A stretch of 34,434 bases of DNA from a virus: positions 1-34,434 of the IMG/VR virus record IMGVR_UViG_3300010885_035415. One strand, given 5' to 3'. The position numbers and the translations under genes are program-made. This document shows positions 31,418 to 34,434 of the stretch, one piece after another (the stretch's first letter is position 1; the number at the start of each line of letters is the position of its first letter). A model generated the notes under the pieces. The model made no database searches. It was not told where the DNA came from and saw only the letters and a list, made by a program, of their open reading frames with translations.

Positions 31418-34400
31418 TTATTGATGAATAGATTGGAATAAAGCCAAGTGAAGTTCCGGTAGAGTTAAATATTTCAACTTTACCTGTAATAGATCCAACA
31501 GGGCCAGTTGCTGCAAGAGAGTTTCCGACTCTTAGTGGGTTAGCTACAACAACACCCTGTGAACTTAGATTATTAACATATGTGTAGTTTGCAGCAGTTG
31601 CACTTAATGCTGTACCTAAGATAAAGGTATTAGCAAATCCCTTTGTATCGTTAGCAGAACCACCTGCGACGAATGAGAAAGTACTAGAAGCTAAGTTACA
31701 TAAACCGCCAACAATTGATGTAGTACTGCCTGTAATACAGTTTAAATAACCTCCGCCGATAAAGGCATATCCAGAGGCAGAGGTAATACAATTTTGTCTT
31801 CCACCGACAATAGAACTAAAGCTAGCACAGTTGTTACTAGTATACCCTCCACCGATAAATCCCCAGCCAGCATTCACAGTATTACCCTGACCACCAGCTA
31901 CAGTAGCTCCTTGTCCATTTGCCGTATGAGAGGTGCCACCACCCACTGTTGAGTATGTACCAGATGCTGTATTATTACGACCACCTGCTACTGTTGAAGC
32001 ATTTGAACTTGCAGTATGACAACACCCTCCACCAATGGTCACGAAATTACCAGTAGCTTTTTGTAAACAGCCTCCTCCAACAAAGCTATAACAACCAGAA
32101 GCTGTATTCAAAACACCACCGCCAATAAAGTTAAAGCACCCACCTTGGTTTAAGCATCTATCATAAACCCAAATACTACATGCACTCGAACCAGTTGAGC
32201 ATGTACTATAATCACCATTGATAATAATGCAGTTAGCAGCATTAGTAATAATATTTGCAGTAGTAAAGTTTGCAGAAGATAATGAACTATTAGCTGTACC
32301 TGATGTCATCCAAACGAGTGAGACTGCACCAGTTGTTCCAGATGTACTAAAGCATGAACCAATACCTGTAGCAATTAAAGCTGTACAAGAACCATTACCA
32401 GAAAGGTTTGCACCAAATGTTATATTAGCTGGAGCATATCCACCCATATGGTTAAATGAACCACCTTCAATACTAGAATTGAATAGAGGGTTATAATTGA
32501 ATTTACCACCAACGATTGTTGAAGTCGATCCACTTGCTATATTACATACACCGCCTCCAACTACTATACATGCTCCAGTTGCTGTGCAATTATAATAACC
32601 ACCACCTATAAATGAATTATTTGAGATAGTACAATTATTTGATCCACCAGCAATCACTGCGTTTCTACCTCCACTGTTATTAGACTGACCGCCACCTACA
32701 AAAGAAGCATAACCGGATGCTGTATTAGACTGTCCACCGACAACAGCACTTTTACAAATTGCGCAATTTCCCTGACCACCAGCAACAGTAGCAAAGTAAG
32801 CTGATGCTGTGTTACCACATCCACCGCCAATTGTCGAAAAACATGCAGGGGTATTACCACTTACACTGGTTAAAATACGATTATTAAATCCTCCAGCAAT
32901 GGTAGTGTAGCATCCAGAAGCTGTATTAAGCTTTCCACCACCTATAAAGTTATCATACCCAGTTTGATTTATTGCTCTATCATAGACATATAAACTCGTT
33001 GCACTCAATCCATTTGAACATGCACTATAGTCTGTATTAAGAATAACATAGTTTGTACCAGTTGCAGCAATTGTAGTTGTTACAAAGCACCCTGAACTTA
33101 ATGGATTGGAAGCTGTTGCATAATAAACAGAAATATTATTAGATGTAAAGGGATAAGAGAAACAGTTCTGAATATTAGTACCACAGATACAGGTACATGC
33201 TCCATTACCAGATAATGATGTACCTGTAACAAAGTTTAGAGGAGCATAACCACCTGTATGGTTTGCAACACCTCCAACAATTTGAGAATCTCTTAATGGG
33301 TTGTAGTTACCTAATCCTCCACCGATGATTGAATAGATACCAGAAGAGGTATTACATTTACCACCTATGACAATGGAGCTAGTACAAGAAGCTGTATTAC
33401 AACAACCACCAACTACTATACTTCCACCGACGCAGGCGGTATTAAATACACCACTACCAACAAAAGTTGCATATGCTGATGATGTATTTGATTTCCCACT
33501 AACCAAAGCTGCATACTGACCAGAAGCTGTATTATTTCTACCAGCACCAACAAACGTTTGATTACCACTTGATACATTAACACACCCTGCAACAACAGCT
33601 GAGTATATATTAGTAGATTTATTACAAGCACCACCACCAGCAAAACTATAGTTACCAGAAGCTGTATTACACTGACCACCAACAGCTACAGCATAGTTAC
33701 CTGTTGCACAAACTCCAGATCCAGCACCTACAAATGTTGCATAACCTGTAGCACATCCACTAAATCCTCCGACAACTGTTGAATAGTTTGTTGTTGCTTT
33801 ATTGCATTGTCCTGCACCAACAGTACTATAACAACCAGAAGCTGTATTACAACAACCACCAGCAATAGTAGCTGCATATGCTGAAGCTGTATTACAGCGA
33901 CCACCACCGATAACAGTGTTTGCTATACTACCGTTATTATTTCTACCACCAGCGACAACAGCAAATGCTCCAGCTGTATTACCACAACCACCACCAACAG
34001 AACCTGATGAATTGTTTATTAAATTAGATGTACCACCTGCGATTGTTCCGAAACTACCATTACCGCATATAGTATTATTACTACCTCCACCTATAGTGTT
34101 ATAACAATTTGAAGCCGTATTTTTAGCACCACCATTAACAACTGAATAATCCCCTGTAGCTCTAATACCTGATCCTGCTCCTACAAATGTTGCATATCCT
34201 GTAGCACAACTACTAAATCCATTAACAATTGTTGAATATGTTCCAGATGCTAAATTACAAACACCTCCTAAGACTTCAGAGAATGTATTATTAGCTGTAT
34301 TCGAGCCGATAAGAGTAGTTGTCGAGGAGAGCGATTGATTGAGAATATGAGGATTAGTAGAAACTGTTTGATAAGCTGTATTCCAGTTACCTGATACAGA

Positions 34401-34434
34401 ATTAATAGCAGTATTAAGAACTAATTGAGATGTA
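31413..34434 (-). CDS. giant YadA-head-like repeat fibre protein, 5' end beyond the window
   Basis: I read this frame codon by codon from 33506 to the right edge and found no stop, so the gene is at least 1006 codons and begins outside the window. A TTG at 33504-33506 is internal, not a start. The protein consists of head-type repeats about 16 residues long, of the form GGxxNTASGxYSxVxG (for example AGGRNNTASGTYSTVG), as in trimeric autotransporter heads (YadA/Hia) and phage fibres. Two copies of a larger module (NYNPLRDSQIVGG-like segment, then a long insert ending VYDRAINQTGYDNFIGGG) interrupt the array. Many repeats carry Cys before Asn-Thr. The C-terminus (KVEIFNSTGTSLGFIPIY) is a common fibre end. 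It is probably a trimeric receptor-binding or decoration fibre. Confidence 0.85.
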   Translation of the reverse strand, partial: TSQLVLNTAINSVSGNWNTAYQTVSTNPHILNQSLSSTTTLIGSNTANNTFSEVLGGVCNLASGTYSTIVNGFSSCATGYATFVGAGSGIRATGDYSVVNGGAKNTASNCYNTIGGGSNNTICGNGSFGTIAGGTSNLINNSSGSVGGGCGNTAGAFAVVAGGRNNNGSIANTVIGGGRCNTASAYAATIAGGCCNTASGCYSTVGAGQCNKATTNYSTVVGGFSGCATGYATFVGAGSGVCATGNYAVAVGGQCNTASGNYSFAGGGACNKSTNIYSAVVAGCVNVSSGNQTFVGAGRNNTASGQYAALVSGKSNTSSAYATFVGSGVFNTACVGGSIVVGGCCNTASCTSSIVIGGKCNTSSGIYSIIGGGLGNYNPLRDSQIVGGVANHTGGYAPLNFVTGTSLSGNGACTCICGTNIQNCFSYPFTSNNISVYYATASNPLSSGCFVTTTIAATGTNYVILNTDYSACSNGLSATSLYVYDRAINQTGYDNFIGGGKLNTASGCYTTIAGGFNNRILTSVSGNTPACFSTIGGGCGNTASAYFATVAGGQGNCAICKSAVVGGQSNTASGYASFVGGGQSNNSGGRNAVIAGGSNNCTISNNSFIGGGYYNCTATGACIVVGGGVCNIASGSTSTIVGGKFNYNPLFNSSIEGGSFNHMGGYAPANITFGANLSGNGSCTALIATGIGSCFSTSGTTGAVSLVWMTSGTANSSLSSANFTTANIITNAANCIIINGDYSTCSTGSSACSIWVYDRCLNQGGCFNFIGGGVLNTASGCYSFVGGGCLQKATGNFVTIGGGCCHTASSNASTVAGGRNNTASGTYSTVGGGTSHTANGQGATVAGGQGNTVNAGWGFIGGGYTSNNCASFSSIVGGRQNCITSASGYAFIGGGYLNCITGSTTSIVGGLCNLASSTFSFVAGGSANDTKGFANTFILGTALSATAANYTYVNNLSSQGVVVANPLRVGNSLAATGPVGSITGKVEIFNSTGTSLGFIPIYSSIT

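Noticed and set aside
32218-32496. Plus-strand open frame within the giant fibre, and a similar one at 33916-34104
   Set aside because: They are antisense to codon-regular repeats; the Pro/Leu/Val-rich translations are what the complement of Gly/Asn/Thr repeats gives.
33504-33506. TTG as the start of the repeat fibre
   Set aside because: The frame continues upstream without a stop, in the same repeats, to the window edge.
33416-33682. Minus-strand Val/Leu-rich frame
   Set aside because: It is an out-of-frame reading of the fibre repeats; the real frame is open through the whole region.
31413-34434. Direct repeats resembling a CRISPR array or DNA satellite
   Set aside because: The period is a multiple of three, the frame is open throughout, and the variation is at the protein-repeat level.

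Overview
This window looks like part of a large, AT-rich, T4-like myovirus genome, probably marine. The evidence is the set of T4-type genes for recombination and late transcription: uvsY, uvsW, 55, 47 and 46. Beside them are a SegE-like GIY-YIG nuclease and a block of large fibre proteins. The host cannot be read from the sequence. The gene order and low G+C recall cyanophages and pelagiphages, but that is inference. I see no tRNA, rRNA, CRISPR array or insertion sequence.

Layout. Positions 19257 down to 1 (minus strand) form one nearly gapless operon, with many 1-11 bp overlaps. It starts at a good sigma70-type promoter (TATAAT at 19270-19275). The order is uvsY, uvsW, 55, 47, then 15 glycan genes (4111-15722), then 46, queE, a GT4-type glycosyltransferase, and the possible start of one more gene. 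Genes 47 and 46 encode an Mre11/Rad50-type pair and are neighbours in T4; here about 11.6 kb separates them. From the same divergent point, 19280-20978 (plus) holds small conserved-looking genes, including the SegE-like nuclease and a double zinc-ribbon protein. Positions 21082-24805 (plus) hold an Ig-like protein and a second decoration cassette: a GT9-like transferase, two sulfotransferases and a GT2_4-type transferase. This cassette runs convergently, without a spare base, into the fibre block at 24806-34434 (minus). That block has two related beta-helix fibres (1031 and 781 aa), three small structural-type or unknown proteins, and a giant YadA-head-like repeat fibre that runs off the right edge.

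How the genes may work together. The glycan genes include a GDP-mannose 4,6-dehydratase, a GalE-like epimerase, a short PLP aminotransferase, a hexapeptide acyltransferase, a cupin, an FkbM methyltransferase and many glycosyltransferases. Three fold families stand out: GT11 (alpha-1,2-fucosyltransferase family, two copies), GT10 (alpha-1,3-fucosyltransferase family) and GT6 (the ABO blood-group and alpha-1,3-Gal/GalNAc family, here with an intact DxD). In animals these families build H, Lewis and A/B antigens. I propose that this phage assembles a fucosylated, GT6-capped glycan resembling a histo-blood-group antigen, possibly sulfated. No flippase, polymerase or membrane protein is encoded, so the acceptor is probably soluble, such as the phage's own Asn/Ser/Thr-rich fibres. 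Family assignments rest on visible motifs; substrates and acceptor are hypotheses.
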